Assembly: GCA_037445875.1 (NCBI GenBank)
Contig: JBBIJR010000002.1
Coordinates: forward strand, 1 to 64,000
Direction: 5' to 3'
Source of the DNA: JBBIJR01 sp037445875
GTDB lineage: Bacteria > CLD3 > SB21
DNA length: 64,000 nucleotides
Part shown: positions 1 to 8,973 of the stretch, piece after piece
How positions within the stretch are numbered: the first letter of the stretch is position 1
Layout of the letters: each line of letters opens with the position of its first letter
Notes under the pieces: model-generated
Database searches by the model: none
What the model was told of the DNA's origin: nothing
What the model saw: the letters and a program-made list of their open reading frames with translations, nothing else
Position numbers and translations under genes: made by a program

Positions 1-70
1 CCCATGACATCAGGCCTTCGCTCAAAAACGACCTGCCTTTTTTTCGGGGGTTGCCTGGAGGCAATTATCC

Positions 71-99
71 TTGAATTTCCCGCCTGCTTTGGCTATCAT
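71..99 (+). promoter_or_regulatory. Putative housekeeping promoter of tRNA-Leu
   Basis: A -35-like TTGAAT (71-76) and a -10-like TATCAT (94-99) are separated by exactly 17 bases and lie 14 bases before the tRNA-Leu 5' end. The tRNA-Lys gene at 5519-5591 has the same TATCAT box at the same 17-base spacing, which supports the call. No experimental start is known. Confidence 0.5.
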
Positions 100-113
100 C
101 ATAATCTCTGTTT

Positions 114-194
114 GCGGGATTGGCGGAATTGGCAGACGCGCCAGACTTAGGATCTGGTGGTTTTACCGTGTGGGTTCAAATCCCTCATCCCGCA
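114..194 (+). tRNA. tRNA-Leu (anticodon UAG)
   Basis: The 7-bp acceptor stem GCGGGAT (114-120) pairs with ATCCCGC (187-193), followed by discriminator A at 194. The anticodon arm has stem CCAGA/TCTGG around loop CTTAGGA, giving anticodon TAG, which reads CUA leucine codons. There is a long variable arm as expected for leucine tRNAs and a T-arm with GTTCAAATC. The CCA end is not encoded. A run of T follows directly and may help terminate transcription. Confidence 0.96.
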
Positions 195-230
195 CTTTTT
201 TTTGCCCGGACCTGACCAAAGGAGCGACGG

Positions 231-1535
231 TTGCAAGCGCAGGTGATCAGCACAGACGATACGAAACGGACCCTACGGGTCGAGGTATCTACCGACGAAA
301 TGAAGCCCTTCTTCGAGGAGGCACTGGAAATGTTCCGCGAGGAGGCCCAGCTCGAGGGTTTCCGCAAAGGGCGAGCGCCGCGCCACCTGATCCAGGCCAG
401 GTTCGAGGCCGAGATCGAGTCGGAGGCGCTGCAGGCCATCATAGAGGAATACTACCGCCAGGCCATCAGGGATACCGGCACGCGGGCGATCGAGGTCGGA
501 CAGATCGAGAACCTGCAGTACAAGCGGGGCGAACCCGTCGCCTTCGACGTCGTGGTCGAGATCCTGCCCGAATACACGTTGGATCAATACAAAGGACTGA
601 AGGTCCAGAAGGAAGTTCACCGCGTGACCGACGGTGAGATCGAGACCACACTTCTCCAATTGCGTCAGAATGCCGCCACGGCCCGCGAAGTGGAGACGGT
701 GGCCGCCGGTAATGAAGTGACGTGCGACATCCAGGTGCTGGATCCGACGGACGTGCCCATCATCGGCAAACGGTATACCGACCGTAAGATCCCTCTGACC
801 ACGCGATTTGTCGGCCAGGATTTCATCGACGGACTTGTAGGTGCGGCCGCCGGGGACACGCGCACGCTGCACGTGCAGAATATCGGTAAACAGAGCGAGG
901 ACGAGGAGGACATCAAGCACTTTGCCGTAACGGTGCGAAAGATCGAGGAAATCGTGCTGCCCGAAGCGGACGATGAGTTTGCCAAAGACCTCGGCGCCGG
1001 GAGCCTCGAAGAGCTCAAAGGAAAGATCCGAAACGACCTCGAGCACCGCTGGGCCCACGAGGCCGAGCACAAACTCCACGATCGCCTGGTCGACGCGCTC
1101 ATTCAACACAACGATCTGCCGGCGCCGGAAGCCCTTGTCCGCGCTTCTACGCAGCGAATGATACGGCTGTTCCAGGCCCGGACCAAGATGGAAAACGTCG
1201 ACGAGAGCTATCTGACCGAAACTTTCCGGCCCAGGGCCATCCGCGACGTGAAGTGGAGCCTCGCGCGCAGGAAGATCCAGGAGCAGGAACAGCTCCGGTT
1301 GACGGACGAGGATTTCACCGCGTATCGGGAACACATGGCGCTGCACAACCATGTTTCCGTGGACAAGATCCAATTGGATTTCAAGTCCGACACCGAAAAA
1401 GAGAACTTCGAGGACTACCTGCTGGAACAGAAGATGCTGAAGTTCCTGGAGCAACACGCCGTCGTCGAAGAGGTGGAGGAGGCGCTCGAACCGGAACCGG
1501 TTCCCGAAGAAGCCAGAACTTCGCTCATCATTTAG
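231..1535 (+). CDS. tig: Trigger factor, ribosome-associated chaperone
   Basis: Trigger factor binds the ribosome exit tunnel and shields nascent chains; the middle domain is an FKBP-like prolyl isomerase. At 434 residues the protein has the normal family length. The ribosome-docking signature GFRKGRAP lies at residues 43-50 of the N-terminal domain, followed by the PPIase-like segment (about 150-245) and a long charged helical C-terminal domain. The start is a TTG at 231 with GGAG a few bases upstream; an ATG would cost the conserved N-terminus. It lies 17 bp before clpP and not far from clpX, the classic tig-clpP-clpX order linking folding to ClpXP proteolysis. The last 20 residues are acidic and proline-rich, and are probably disordered. 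Confidence 0.96.
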   Translation: MQAQVISTDDTKRTLRVEVSTDEMKPFFEEALEMFREEAQLEGFRKGRAPRHLIQARFEAEIESEALQAIIEEYYRQAIRDTGTRAIEVGQIENLQYKRGEPVAFDVVVEILPEYTLDQYKGLKVQKEVHRVTDGEIETTLLQLRQNAATAREVETVAAGNEVTCDIQVLDPTDVPIIGKRYTDRKIPLTTRFVGQDFIDGLVGAAAGDTRTLHVQNIGKQSEDEEDIKHFAVTVRKIEEIVLPEADDEFAKDLGAGSLEELKGKIRNDLEHRWAHEAEHKLHDRLVDALIQHNDLPAPEALVRASTQRMIRLFQARTKMENVDESYLTETFRPRAIRDVKWSLARRKIQEQEQLRLTDEDFTAYREHMALHNHVSVDKIQLDFKSDTEKENFEDYLLEQKMLKFLEQHAVVEEVEEALEPEPVPEEARTSLII

Positions 1536-1552
1536 ATCACGAAGGACCCAAC

Positions 1553-2221
1553 ATGAAGCTGTCTGCAGAATTCGTCCGCGATCAATTCTCGCGCCTTTCA
1601 TCGGAACGGCAAGAGCAGATGCGGACGGCCGCCAGTGCGATCCCGTTCCCGTACGTCGTCGAACAGAAAGGGCAGATCGAGCGGGCGTACGATATCTACT
1701 CCCGCCTGCTCATGGAGCGGATCGTGTTCATCGGCACGCCCATCGACGATACCGTGTCCAACCTGATCATCGCGCAGCTGCTCTTTCTCGAGGCGTCCGA
1801 TCCGGAAAAGGACATCATCCTGTACATCAACAGTCCGGGCGGCAGCGTCACCTCGGGACTGGCGATCTACGACACCATGACGTACATCAAGTCGGACGTG
1901 CAGACCACCTGCATGGGAATGGCGGCGAGCATGGGCGCGATTCTCCTCATGGCCGGCACCAAGGGCAAACGCTATGCGCTTCCGCACGCCCGCATCATGA
2001 TCCACCAGCCCATGGGGGAAACGTACGGGCAGTCCACGGACATCGAGATCTATACCCGCGAGATCGTCAACGCCAAAGAACGGCTGAACCGGATCATCGT
2101 CGAGCGTACCGGCCAGCCGATGGAACGCGTGGAGAAGGATACCGATCGGAACTTCTTTATGTCGGCCGAACAGGCGCGCGAATACGGGATCGTGGACGAG
2201 ATTCTCGTTCGGAAGAAGTAA
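1553..2221 (+). CDS. clpP: ATP-dependent Clp protease proteolytic subunit
   Basis: ClpP is the serine peptidase of the ClpXP machine and assembles as a double heptamer in the cytoplasm. The 222-residue protein carries the nucleophile in GMAASMG (Ser126), the histidine in ARIMIHQP (His151) and the acidic residue in EKDTDRNFF (about Asp196), so the triad is intact. The GGSVTSG strand that forms the oxyanion region is also present. The ATG at 1553 follows GAAGGA. The first ~35 residues are longer than the processed core and could be a propeptide, as is usual for ClpP. It lies between tig and clpX, 41 bp before clpX. Confidence 0.97.
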   Translation: MKLSAEFVRDQFSRLSSERQEQMRTAASAIPFPYVVEQKGQIERAYDIYSRLLMERIVFIGTPIDDTVSNLIIAQLLFLEASDPEKDIILYINSPGGSVTSGLAIYDTMTYIKSDVQTTCMGMAASMGAILLMAGTKGKRYALPHARIMIHQPMGETYGQSTDIEIYTREIVNAKERLNRIIVERTGQPMERVEKDTDRNFFMSAEQAREYGIVDEILVRKK

Positions 2222-2262
2222 GGTTGCTTTCGCCCCCCCATTTGCTTACTTTGTAGGACGCT

Positions 2263-3525
2263 ATGAAAGACCAGCACTACAGCGGCAGGGCCGTGTACTG
2301 TTCCTTCTGCGGCAAGTCCGCCGACGAAGTGGACAGTATCATCAGCGGCCCCAACGGCGTTCACATCTGCAACGAATGCGTGCGGCATGCCCACGACATG
2401 ATCCGGGCCCACACGACGCGCGAGGCCGTCGTGCCGCTGGCGGACATCACGCCCGAAAAACTCAAGGCGCGCCTGGACGACTACGTGATCGGGCAGGAGC
2501 AAGCCAAGCGCTCGCTTTGCGTGGCCGTGTACAATCACTACAAGCGCATCGGCAGCCAGGAATCCGATGCCGAGATCGAGCTCGAAAAGAACAACATTCT
2601 GCTCATCGGTCCGACGGGCACGGGCAAGACTCTGCTTGCCCAGACCCTGGCCAAATTTCTGAACGTACCTTTCACGATCGCGGACGCCACCACGCTCACG
2701 GAGGCCGGGTACGTGGGGGAGGACGTGGAGAACATCCTCGTTCGCCTTCTCCAGGCGGCGAATTACGACGTGGCCGCCGCGGAAAAGGGCATCATCTACA
2801 TCGACGAGATCGACAAGATCGCACGAAAAGGCGGCAACCCCTCCATCACGCGGGACGTCTCCGGCGAAGGCGTGCAGCAGGCGCTGCTGAAGATCCTCGA
2901 AGGCACGCTGTCCAACGTGCCCCCCAAAGGCGGACGCAAACACCCCGAACAGAACCTGATCACGATCAACACCAAGAACATCCTGTTCGTCTGCGGCGGC
3001 GCGTTCGAGGGAATCGACAAGATCATCCAGACGCGCATCGGAAAAAAGAACATCGGCTTCAAAGCGGAGATCAAGAGCAAGGACGACCATTCAGTGTCCG
3101 AGACGCTCAAGCTCGTGGAGCCCGACGACCTGCTGTCGTTCGGGCTGATTCCCGAACTGATCGGACGTCTCCCCGTCGCCTGTCCCCTCGAGGAACTGTC
3201 GGAGGACGCGCTCTACGCGATCCTGACCCAGCCCAAGAATGCGCTGGTCAAACAGTACCGGAAACTGTTCGAGCTCGACGAGGTGGAACTGCATTTCGAG
3301 GAAGATGCGTTGAGAGAGGTCGTATTGCAGGCGTCGCGCCGAAAGACCGGCGCCCGGGGCTTGCGCTCGATCATGGAGAAGTTCATGATCGACATCATGT
3401 ATCAAATCCCCTCGCTTCATAACCTCAAGTCCTGTGTGATCACCCGGGCCACGGTCGCGGGCGGCGAGAAACCGCTGATGACCTTCAAGGAGCCCAAGAC
3501 CAAGGAAATCAAGAAGACCGCCTGA
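2263..3525 (+). CDS. clpX: ClpX unfoldase, ATPase subunit of ClpXP
   Basis: ClpX recognises, unfolds and threads substrates into ClpP. Visible features in order: an N-terminal C4 zinc-binding domain (Cys13, Cys16, Cys36, Cys39), an AAA+ module with Walker A GPTGTGKT (116-123) and Walker B IIYIDEID (177-184), and the sensor-2 region with GARGLRSIME near the C-terminus. At 420 residues it has normal length. The lysine-rich tail is unremarkable. The ATG at 2263 is preceded by AGGA. Co-directional with clpP, so clpP and clpX are probably co-expressed. Confidence 0.97.
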   Translation: MKDQHYSGRAVYCSFCGKSADEVDSIISGPNGVHICNECVRHAHDMIRAHTTREAVVPLADITPEKLKARLDDYVIGQEQAKRSLCVAVYNHYKRIGSQESDAEIELEKNNILLIGPTGTGKTLLAQTLAKFLNVPFTIADATTLTEAGYVGEDVENILVRLLQAANYDVAAAEKGIIYIDEIDKIARKGGNPSITRDVSGEGVQQALLKILEGTLSNVPPKGGRKHPEQNLITINTKNILFVCGGAFEGIDKIIQTRIGKKNIGFKAEIKSKDDHSVSETLKLVEPDDLLSFGLIPELIGRLPVACPLEELSEDALYAILTQPKNALVKQYRKLFELDEVELHFEEDALREVVLQASRRKTGARGLRSIMEKFMIDIMYQIPSLHNLKSCVITRATVAGGEKPLMTFKEPKTKEIKKTA

Positions 3526-3548
3526 CGTCCGTCCACGAAGGAGCCATC

Positions 3549-4754
3549 ATGATGATGCGACACGCCAAGCCCGGTCAGCAGAAGCACAGCCGCATGAATT
3601 CCGCCAAACCACCCAAACCCGGAGCGTCGATCCGGGAGGCAATGGACGAAACACGGCTGCGGCAGGAGCTGACCGAGCGAATCACCGAACTCGAAAAATC
3701 GTATCTGAGCGTCAAGGAAGAGAACGAGCTGCTCTCGAAACGTCTCAACGAGACTCATGCGCTGTACAAGATCGCGGCCATGCTGAATTCCATCTACGAT
3801 TCCGTCAAACTGTATCCGCTGATCCAGCACATGGTATCGGAGATCTCGTTCGTCAGCCAGTTTGCCCTTCTGTGGAAGAACCCCGACCAGAAGATCGAAG
3901 TGACGCTCTTTGCCGAGAAGGCTAAAGACCAGGAACTCGCCCACCTGCTGCCGCTGGAGCGCGAGGTGGCCGAGGAGGTCCTCAACAGCCAGCGAGAATT
4001 GTTCATTCCGTCTATTACGGCCTTGAAGAACCCCAAGGCGCTCCCCCTGGAAGGTGCGGGAAGCCTGCTGGCCACTCCGCTCTCGGCGTCCCCGCGCACG
4101 GACCGCTGCCTTTGTTTTTACGCCGCTCACGAACTCAGCGCCACCGAGGCCGATTTCCTCAACTTGATCGCCAACGAGATCGCCATCGCACTGAACCGCG
4201 TCGACATCTACCACGAGACGCTCGAGGTCTCCCTCAAGGATGAACTGACGGGCGTGTACAACCGGCGGTATTTCAACGACCGCTTTGCGAGGGAGCTCAA
4301 CCGCGCCGAACGGTACCGTCATCCGCTGTCCATCATCATGATCGACATCGATTTCTTCAAGAAGTTCAACGATACGTACGGCCACCATGTGGGGGACGAG
4401 GTGCTCAAGGGAGTCGCCGGCCAGCTCAGCATCGGACTGCGCGAGTGCGATGTGCTTGCCAGGTTCGGCGGCGAAGAGTTTGTCATCATTCTGCCGGAGA
4501 CGGCCAAAGAAGGCGCCGTGATCGTGGCGGAGAAGACGCGCAAGCGGGTCGAGGAAAGGCTGTGGGAATTCCGCAACACGCTTCGCAGCGACACCAATCC
4601 GGAGGAGTTCATCCGCCGGCCCGTCACCATCTCGCTCGGCGTGTGCAGTTATCCGGAAGACGGTCCGACCGGCGATGCGCTTGTGGAGAACGCCGACCAG
4701 CATCTCTACAAGGCCAAGATCGCGGGACGGAACACGGTGAGTTTTACGAAGTAG
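3549..4754 (+). CDS. GAF-like/GGDEF diguanylate cyclase
   Basis: This enzyme would condense two GTP molecules into the second messenger cyclic di-GMP. The N-terminal ~70 residues are basic, then predicted coiled coil (about 35-65). A GAF-like sensory region covers about 70-215, and the GGDEF domain about 220-400. The active-site motif is GGEEF (about 307-311), and an RxxD inhibitory site (RECD) sits exactly five residues before it, so product inhibition is likely. There is no membrane segment; the protein should be cytoplasmic and the ligand of the GAF-like part is unknown. Three successive ATG codons start the frame; the first follows AAGGAG. It lies 23 bp after clpX and may be read from the same transcript. 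Confidence 0.9.
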   Translation: MMMRHAKPGQQKHSRMNSAKPPKPGASIREAMDETRLRQELTERITELEKSYLSVKEENELLSKRLNETHALYKIAAMLNSIYDSVKLYPLIQHMVSEISFVSQFALLWKNPDQKIEVTLFAEKAKDQELAHLLPLEREVAEEVLNSQRELFIPSITALKNPKALPLEGAGSLLATPLSASPRTDRCLCFYAAHELSATEADFLNLIANEIAIALNRVDIYHETLEVSLKDELTGVYNRRYFNDRFARELNRAERYRHPLSIIMIDIDFFKKFNDTYGHHVGDEVLKGVAGQLSIGLRECDVLARFGGEEFVIILPETAKEGAVIVAEKTRKRVEERLWEFRNTLRSDTNPEEFIRRPVTISLGVCSYPEDGPTGDALVENADQHLYKAKIAGRNTVSFTK

Positions 4755-4832
4755 ACGGTTTCAGTTATTAGTGAACCGTGATCAGTAAACAGTCCTCATT
4801 CCCAAACAAGTCTCCAGCCTACCTTCGGACTT

Positions 4833-5438
4833 TCATTCCTCTTTTTTCTCCACCCGGATCCACACGATGAGGGGCATCGGCACAATCTCCGTGCCCGTAA
4901 ACCCGAGTTCTTTCAATTCCTCTGCAGACATGAGTCCGTGCTTCTCCGTCGAATAGCCTACGATTCGATAGCCAAATTCTCCGAGCAGATTGTCGAGGGG
5001 TGCATACACGTTGCCCGCCATCATTACTCTGTCGGTCAGGTGGTATTCGTGCGTCCTGCCTCTGCGTCGGACATGTTTCTGCCATTCGGCAGAGGCGAGG
5101 AACGCTCTGACATGGTTGGTTGAAATGTCCGTGTATAACCTGGGATGACCCACGTCGACGCTGGACAGCTCGATCGGGATGCTGTCCTTTACGCTGTCCC
5201 ACAGCCGTCGGATCGCAGCGATCTCGCGAGCAAGGTCCACCCGCATCATCGACGGCGCATACCACGAGTACTTCATATATCGGTATTTCACGGAATCGAC
5301 CGGCCGGCTGAATCGCAACATCCGTCGCACGTCGGATTCGACGATCGTCGCGGTGAAATCGACTTCGGTGCGGGTGAAGTGAATCTGGGAGTGGAGGGCC
5401 AGAGGAAACAGAAACGAGAGAACCAACAGTCCTTTCAT
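4833..5438 (-). CDS. Secreted protein of unknown function
   Basis: The 201-residue product begins with a clean signal peptide (MKGLLVLSFLFPLALHSQ, probable cleavage after the Gln/Ser region), so it should be exported to the periplasm or outer membrane. The rest is mixed alpha/beta with many charged residues and no membrane segment, repeat or catalytic motif that I recognise. The start is supported by AAGGAGG seven bases upstream. It stands alone between the diguanylate cyclase (convergent) and tRNA-Lys, which is on the same strand about 80 bp upstream. Function not assigned. Confidence 0.75.
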   Translation of the reverse strand: MKGLLVLSFLFPLALHSQIHFTRTEVDFTATIVESDVRRMLRFSRPVDSVKYRYMKYSWYAPSMMRVDLAREIAAIRRLWDSVKDSIPIELSSVDVGHPRLYTDISTNHVRAFLASAEWQKHVRRRGRTHEYHLTDRVMMAGNVYAPLDNLLGEFGYRIVGYSTEKHGLMSAEELKELGFTGTEIVPMPLIVWIRVEKKEE

Positions 5439-5518
5439 AGCCAGCCTCCTTCGGTCCGTTGCATATGGAGTAGAAAAACGAAAAGGCCTTTACGGATTGC
5501 TCGAAAAAGCCTTTCTTG

Positions 5519-5591
5519 TGAGCCAGGTAGGGATCGAACCTACGACCTTCGCCTTAAAAGGGCGCTGCTCTACCAGCTGAGCTACTAGCTC
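5519..5591 (-). tRNA. tRNA-Lys (anticodon UUU)
   Basis: On the minus strand the acceptor stem GAGCTAG pairs with CTGGCTC (one G-U pair). The D-arm GCTC/GAGC, the anticodon loop CTTTTAA with anticodon TTT, and the T-arm GTAGG-TTCGATC-CCTAC are all canonical. The length is 73 nt and the CCA end is not encoded. A promoter is visible upstream on the same strand. Confidence 0.96.
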
Positions 5592-5617
5592 GGTTGCGCT
5601 TACGTTTGAAGCGCTGA

Positions 5618-5646
5618 ATGATATCAAAATATTCCTATACACGCAA
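5618..5646 (-). promoter_or_regulatory. Putative promoter of tRNA-Lys
   Basis: Read on the minus strand, TTGCGT (5646-5641) and TATCAT (5623-5618) are 17 bases apart and the -10 box ends 26 bases before the tRNA 5' end. The -10 hexamer is identical to that before tRNA-Leu. Confidence 0.5.
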
Positions 5647-5650
5647 GAGG

Positions 5651-5687
5651 AAAAAACCCCTCCGAATGCGCTTCAGAGGCTGTTTTT
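5651..5687. terminator. Bidirectional terminator-like hairpin
   Basis: An 8-bp stem (5659-5666 with 5672-5679, one G-T pair) with a 5-base loop is flanked by a T-run on the plus strand (5682-5687) and by A-run 5651-5656, which is a T-run on the minus strand. It lies between the tRNA-Lys promoter and sppA. No gene visibly ends into it, so it may act as an insulator between the divergent units. Confidence 0.45.
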
Positions 5688-5746
5688 CTTGATATTGTGC
5701 GCTTGGCTGATTAGCTTCATCACGTCACAACAAACAGGGCCAAATC

Positions 5747-8173
5747 ATGCGCCACCTCACGCTCTCCTTTCTCTTTCTCGGATTCGCTGCGGGTCTGATG
5801 GCCCAATCCAAACTCGTCCCGTTTCACGAACAGACGGACTTTCTCTTTGCTTCCCCGGGCGGCCTCGGTACTGGACTGTATGGTTTCGATAATCCCGCTA
5901 TGCTCAACTATGTGCGTCACTTCGACGTCCTGTACGCATGGCAGACGAATCCGGGGAAATGGTCCGGTCTGTCGCGGTGGGGTCTGTTCACCGCCGTACG
6001 GCATCTTGGCTTCGGAGTGATGCATGACCAGACGCCCGGTTCTCCAAAGAGCGTTACAGATTACCGGCTAGCGCTTGGATTTGGGGACCGAACCTTCGGG
6101 ATGGGCGTCGGATACGGCTGGTCGGGTAATGCGGACAAAACCTACAACCGATCGAGTCTCTGGACGCTCGGATTTCTCATCCGTCCAGACCGGCACGTGT
6201 CCTTCGGTCTGACGGGAATATCCGCCACTGCCGGAGGCGACAAAGAAGGCATCATCGACGTGGCGGTGCGGCCGTTCGGTACGGAGCTTCTCACGCTGTT
6301 CGGAGACATGGCGGCACAGACAAAGAAGCCCGACAAAGACGCCGCGTGGAGCGCCGGGGCGGCGGTGGAGGCGCTGCCGGGGGTGAGGTTCACCGCCCGC
6401 TACTTCGACACCGAGGCGTTCACGATAGGCATGAACTTCAGCTTCGGTCGTATGGGCCTGGCGTCTCAAACCCATCTCGACGATCGTCAGAAGCAGTCGC
6501 GCACGACGTATGCGGTTCGCCTGGGCGCCTACGACCGAAACCTGTGGCGTACGCACGTCAAGGACCGCGACGCGTACCTCAAGCTCGATCTCAAGGGACC
6601 GGTCAAGTACCGACCGTATGTCTTGTTCGACAAATCAACGACGTTCTACGAACTGATCGATCGCATCGACGCAGCGGAACGCGATCCGGGCGTCGCGGGC
6701 ATCGCGATCAGCCTGTCCGGTGTACAGATCAACCGCGAACTGGCGTGGGAAGTGCGCGAACGGCTCCGGATGTTCCGATCGTCCGGGAAGAAAGTGGTGA
6801 TGTACATCGACCGGGCGGACATGACCGATTACCATCTCGCTTCCGTTGCGGACCGGATCGTCATGGACCCGCAGGGCATGCTGCTGCTGGAGGGGTATGT
6901 CATGGGAAGGACGTTCCTGAAGGGCACGCTCGAGAAGCTGGGCATAGGGTACGACGAGTGGAGATACTTCAAATACAAATCGGCGGCGGAGGTCTTTTCT
7001 CGCGAAAAGATGTCGGAAGGCGACCGCGAACAGCGGCAGGCGATGCTCGACGATCTGTATGATCTCGTCCGGTCAGAGGTATGCGCGTCGCGAAGCATGT
7101 CCACGGAAGCGTTTGACCGCTTGATAGACGAAACGTTCCTTTTTCTACCTCAGGATGCGTTGAAGGCCGGTCTGGTGGACACGCTTGGACGGTGGGACGT
7201 CGTCGAAAAGGTCATCGAACGCATGGAAGGCGCGCGGAAATCGACCATCAGACCGTGGGCGCTGGAAAAATTTCATCTTCCGTACGACAACCGTTGGGGA
7301 GAACCCCCTCGCATTGCGGTCATCTACGCGCTCGGGGTCTGCGACCTGGAGGAAGGCATTGCAGCCCGCAAACTGGCGAACGTGTTCGACCGGGTCACAA
7401 AAGACCGCCGCATCAAGGCCGTCGTCCTGCGGGTGGACTCGCCGGGAGGCGACGCGCTGGCTTCCGATCTCGTGGCGGAAGCCATGAAGGAATGCCGCAA
7501 GAAGAAACCGGTCGTCGTGAGTCAGGGTTTTGTTGCCGCGTCGGGCGGCTACTGGATTTCGATGTATGCAGACACGATCGTAGCGTCGCCGCAGACGATC
7601 ACGGGTTCGATCGGCGTCATCGGCGGATGGATGTACAACAGCGGGCTCAAGGAGAAGCTGGGATTCTCCACGGATCACGTGAAAGTCGGAAAGCACGGAG
7701 ACGCTTTGTACGGCTTCCGTATGCCTTTTGTCGGTCTGGGCTTGCCGGACCGCAATCTCGACGACAGTGAACGCGCCCGGGCGGAGTACGCCATAAAGAC
7801 GTTGTACCAGGATTTCCTCACCCGTGTGGCGGAAGGTAGAAAACAATCCGTCAACGATGTCGAGACGGTCGCACAGGGCCGTGTGTGGTCGGGCATAGAA
7901 GGGAAGGAGAAAGGCCTGGTGGACGTGCTCGGCGGACTCGATCGCGCCATCGCCATAGCCAAACGGCGCGCTCGAATCCCGGACGATTGCGACGTAACGA
8001 TCGTTCAGATGCCCCGGCCTCCCCTGTTCGATCCGAACCTGTTCCTCTCCGGCCTCCGCGGCGCACAACAGAAGACGGACGGATGGTACGAACATCTGAA
8101 ATGGAGATTGGAAAGAAACGGTCAACCTCTCCCGATTCTGCCTCTGGACGACATGGAATGGCAGGAAGACTGA
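5747..8173 (+). CDS. sppA: SppA-type protease with barrel-like N-terminal extension
   Basis: Signal peptide peptidase SppA (family S49) degrades cleaved signal peptides in the cell envelope using a Ser-Lys dyad split over two tandem domains. At 808 residues the protein is far longer than the ~550-620 of a normal long-form SppA. Residues 1-19 are a signal peptide. About 20-275 are rich in alternating aromatic/glycine strands with GFGVGYGW-like patterns and resemble an outer-membrane barrel of the PorV/FadL kind. SppA domains 1 and 2 follow from about 280. The catalytic Lys is Lys411 in YKSAAE, the Ser is Ser599 in AASGGYWIS, and both are present, so activity is expected. There is no obvious transmembrane anchor. 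UDG starts immediately downstream, so the two may be co-transcribed. Confidence 0.88.
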   Translation: MRHLTLSFLFLGFAAGLMAQSKLVPFHEQTDFLFASPGGLGTGLYGFDNPAMLNYVRHFDVLYAWQTNPGKWSGLSRWGLFTAVRHLGFGVMHDQTPGSPKSVTDYRLALGFGDRTFGMGVGYGWSGNADKTYNRSSLWTLGFLIRPDRHVSFGLTGISATAGGDKEGIIDVAVRPFGTELLTLFGDMAAQTKKPDKDAAWSAGAAVEALPGVRFTARYFDTEAFTIGMNFSFGRMGLASQTHLDDRQKQSRTTYAVRLGAYDRNLWRTHVKDRDAYLKLDLKGPVKYRPYVLFDKSTTFYELIDRIDAAERDPGVAGIAISLSGVQINRELAWEVRERLRMFRSSGKKVVMYIDRADMTDYHLASVADRIVMDPQGMLLLEGYVMGRTFLKGTLEKLGIGYDEWRYFKYKSAAEVFSREKMSEGDREQRQAMLDDLYDLVRSEVCASRSMSTEAFDRLIDETFLFLPQDALKAGLVDTLGRWDVVEKVIERMEGARKSTIRPWALEKFHLPYDNRWGEPPRIAVIYALGVCDLEEGIAARKLANVFDRVTKDRRIKAVVLRVDSPGGDALASDLVAEAMKECRKKKPVVVSQGFVAASGGYWISMYADTIVASPQTITGSIGVIGGWMYNSGLKEKLGFSTDHVKVGKHGDALYGFRMPFVGLGLPDRNLDDSERARAEYAIKTLYQDFLTRVAEGRKQSVNDVETVAQGRVWSGIEGKEKGLVDVLGGLDRAIAIAKRRARIPDDCDVTIVQMPRPPLFDPNLFLSGLRGAQQKTDGWYEHLKWRLERNGQPLPILPLDDMEWQED

Positions 8174-8175
8174 CC

Positions 8176-8970
8176 GTGAATCGCGAGATCCCCATCCACA
8201 TCCTGCGCGACCTGCGGACGTTCCTGGAAACGCATCAGGAGTTGTTCGGAGACGAAGTGCTCGTCCACCGACGAAACGCAGGGAGCCATACCCCGCTGTC
8301 GAACCGGGAGGTTTCCACGGGTGTCGCAGAGACTCAACAGGAGAGTTTGTTCGTGAGCGAGAACAGAAGGGCCGTGTATACGGCGGGCCTCAAGGATCTC
8401 CCCACGCTGACCGAACTGGAGGAGACCGTTTCCGAATGCCGGAAGTGCGGGCTGTGCAGGACGAGGACCCAGACGGTCTTCGGCAGCGGCAATCCCGATG
8501 CCGATATCATGTTCGTCGGTGAGGCGCCGGGTGCGGATGAAGACGCCCAGGGTCTGCCGTTTGTCGGGCGGGCGGGACAGCTGCTGACGAAAATGATCGA
8601 GGAGCCGCGGAGTCTGGGCCTTCCGCGTGCCCGGGTTTACATCGCCAACATCCTGAAGTGCCGTCCGCCCAACAACCGCAAACCCAATCCGGACGAGATC
8701 GAACAGTGCGAGCCGTATCTCATTGCGCAGATCGAGCGTATCCGGCCCCGCATTATCTGCGCGCTCGGCGTGACGGCGGCGAACACCCTGCTGAAGAACA
8801 ACCTGTCACTGGGTGCCTGCCGGGAAAAAGTCTTCGACTACCATGGGACACCGCTGATCGTCACGTATCACCCGGCCGCGCTCCTGCGAAATCCCAATTT
8901 CAAGAAACCGGCCTGGGACGACATGCTTCGCCTGAAGCGGCTCTACCAGGAATTGAAAAAACCGGTCTGA
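8176..8970 (+). CDS. Uracil-DNA glycosylase, type 4 (Fe-S)
   Basis: Removes uracil from DNA as the first step of base excision repair. The family hallmarks are seen: the uracil-binding loop GEAPGADEDAQGLPFVG, four cysteines for the [4Fe-4S] cluster (ECRKCGLC, ILKCRPP, EQCEPY) and the catalytic-side motif TYHPAALLR near the C-terminus. The first ~75 residues are a low-conservation leader, longer than in thermophilic type 4 enzymes. I chose GTG at 8176 because AGGAAG lies seven bases upstream; an in-frame ATG at 8158 would overlap the sppA end by 16 bp and lacks a clear ribosome site. holA begins three bases after the stop, suggesting co-translation. Confidence 0.93.
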   Translation: MNREIPIHILRDLRTFLETHQELFGDEVLVHRRNAGSHTPLSNREVSTGVAETQQESLFVSENRRAVYTAGLKDLPTLTELEETVSECRKCGLCRTRTQTVFGSGNPDADIMFVGEAPGADEDAQGLPFVGRAGQLLTKMIEEPRSLGLPRARVYIANILKCRPPNNRKPNPDEIEQCEPYLIAQIERIRPRIICALGVTAANTLLKNNLSLGACREKVFDYHGTPLIVTYHPAALLRNPNFKKPAWDDMLRLKRLYQELKKPV

Positions 8971-8973
8971 CGC

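Noticed and set aside
273..1601. Long minus-strand open frame of 442 codons opposite tig
   Set aside because: Antisense to a clear trigger factor gene in GC-rich DNA, where long shadow frames are common. No family pattern or ribosome site.
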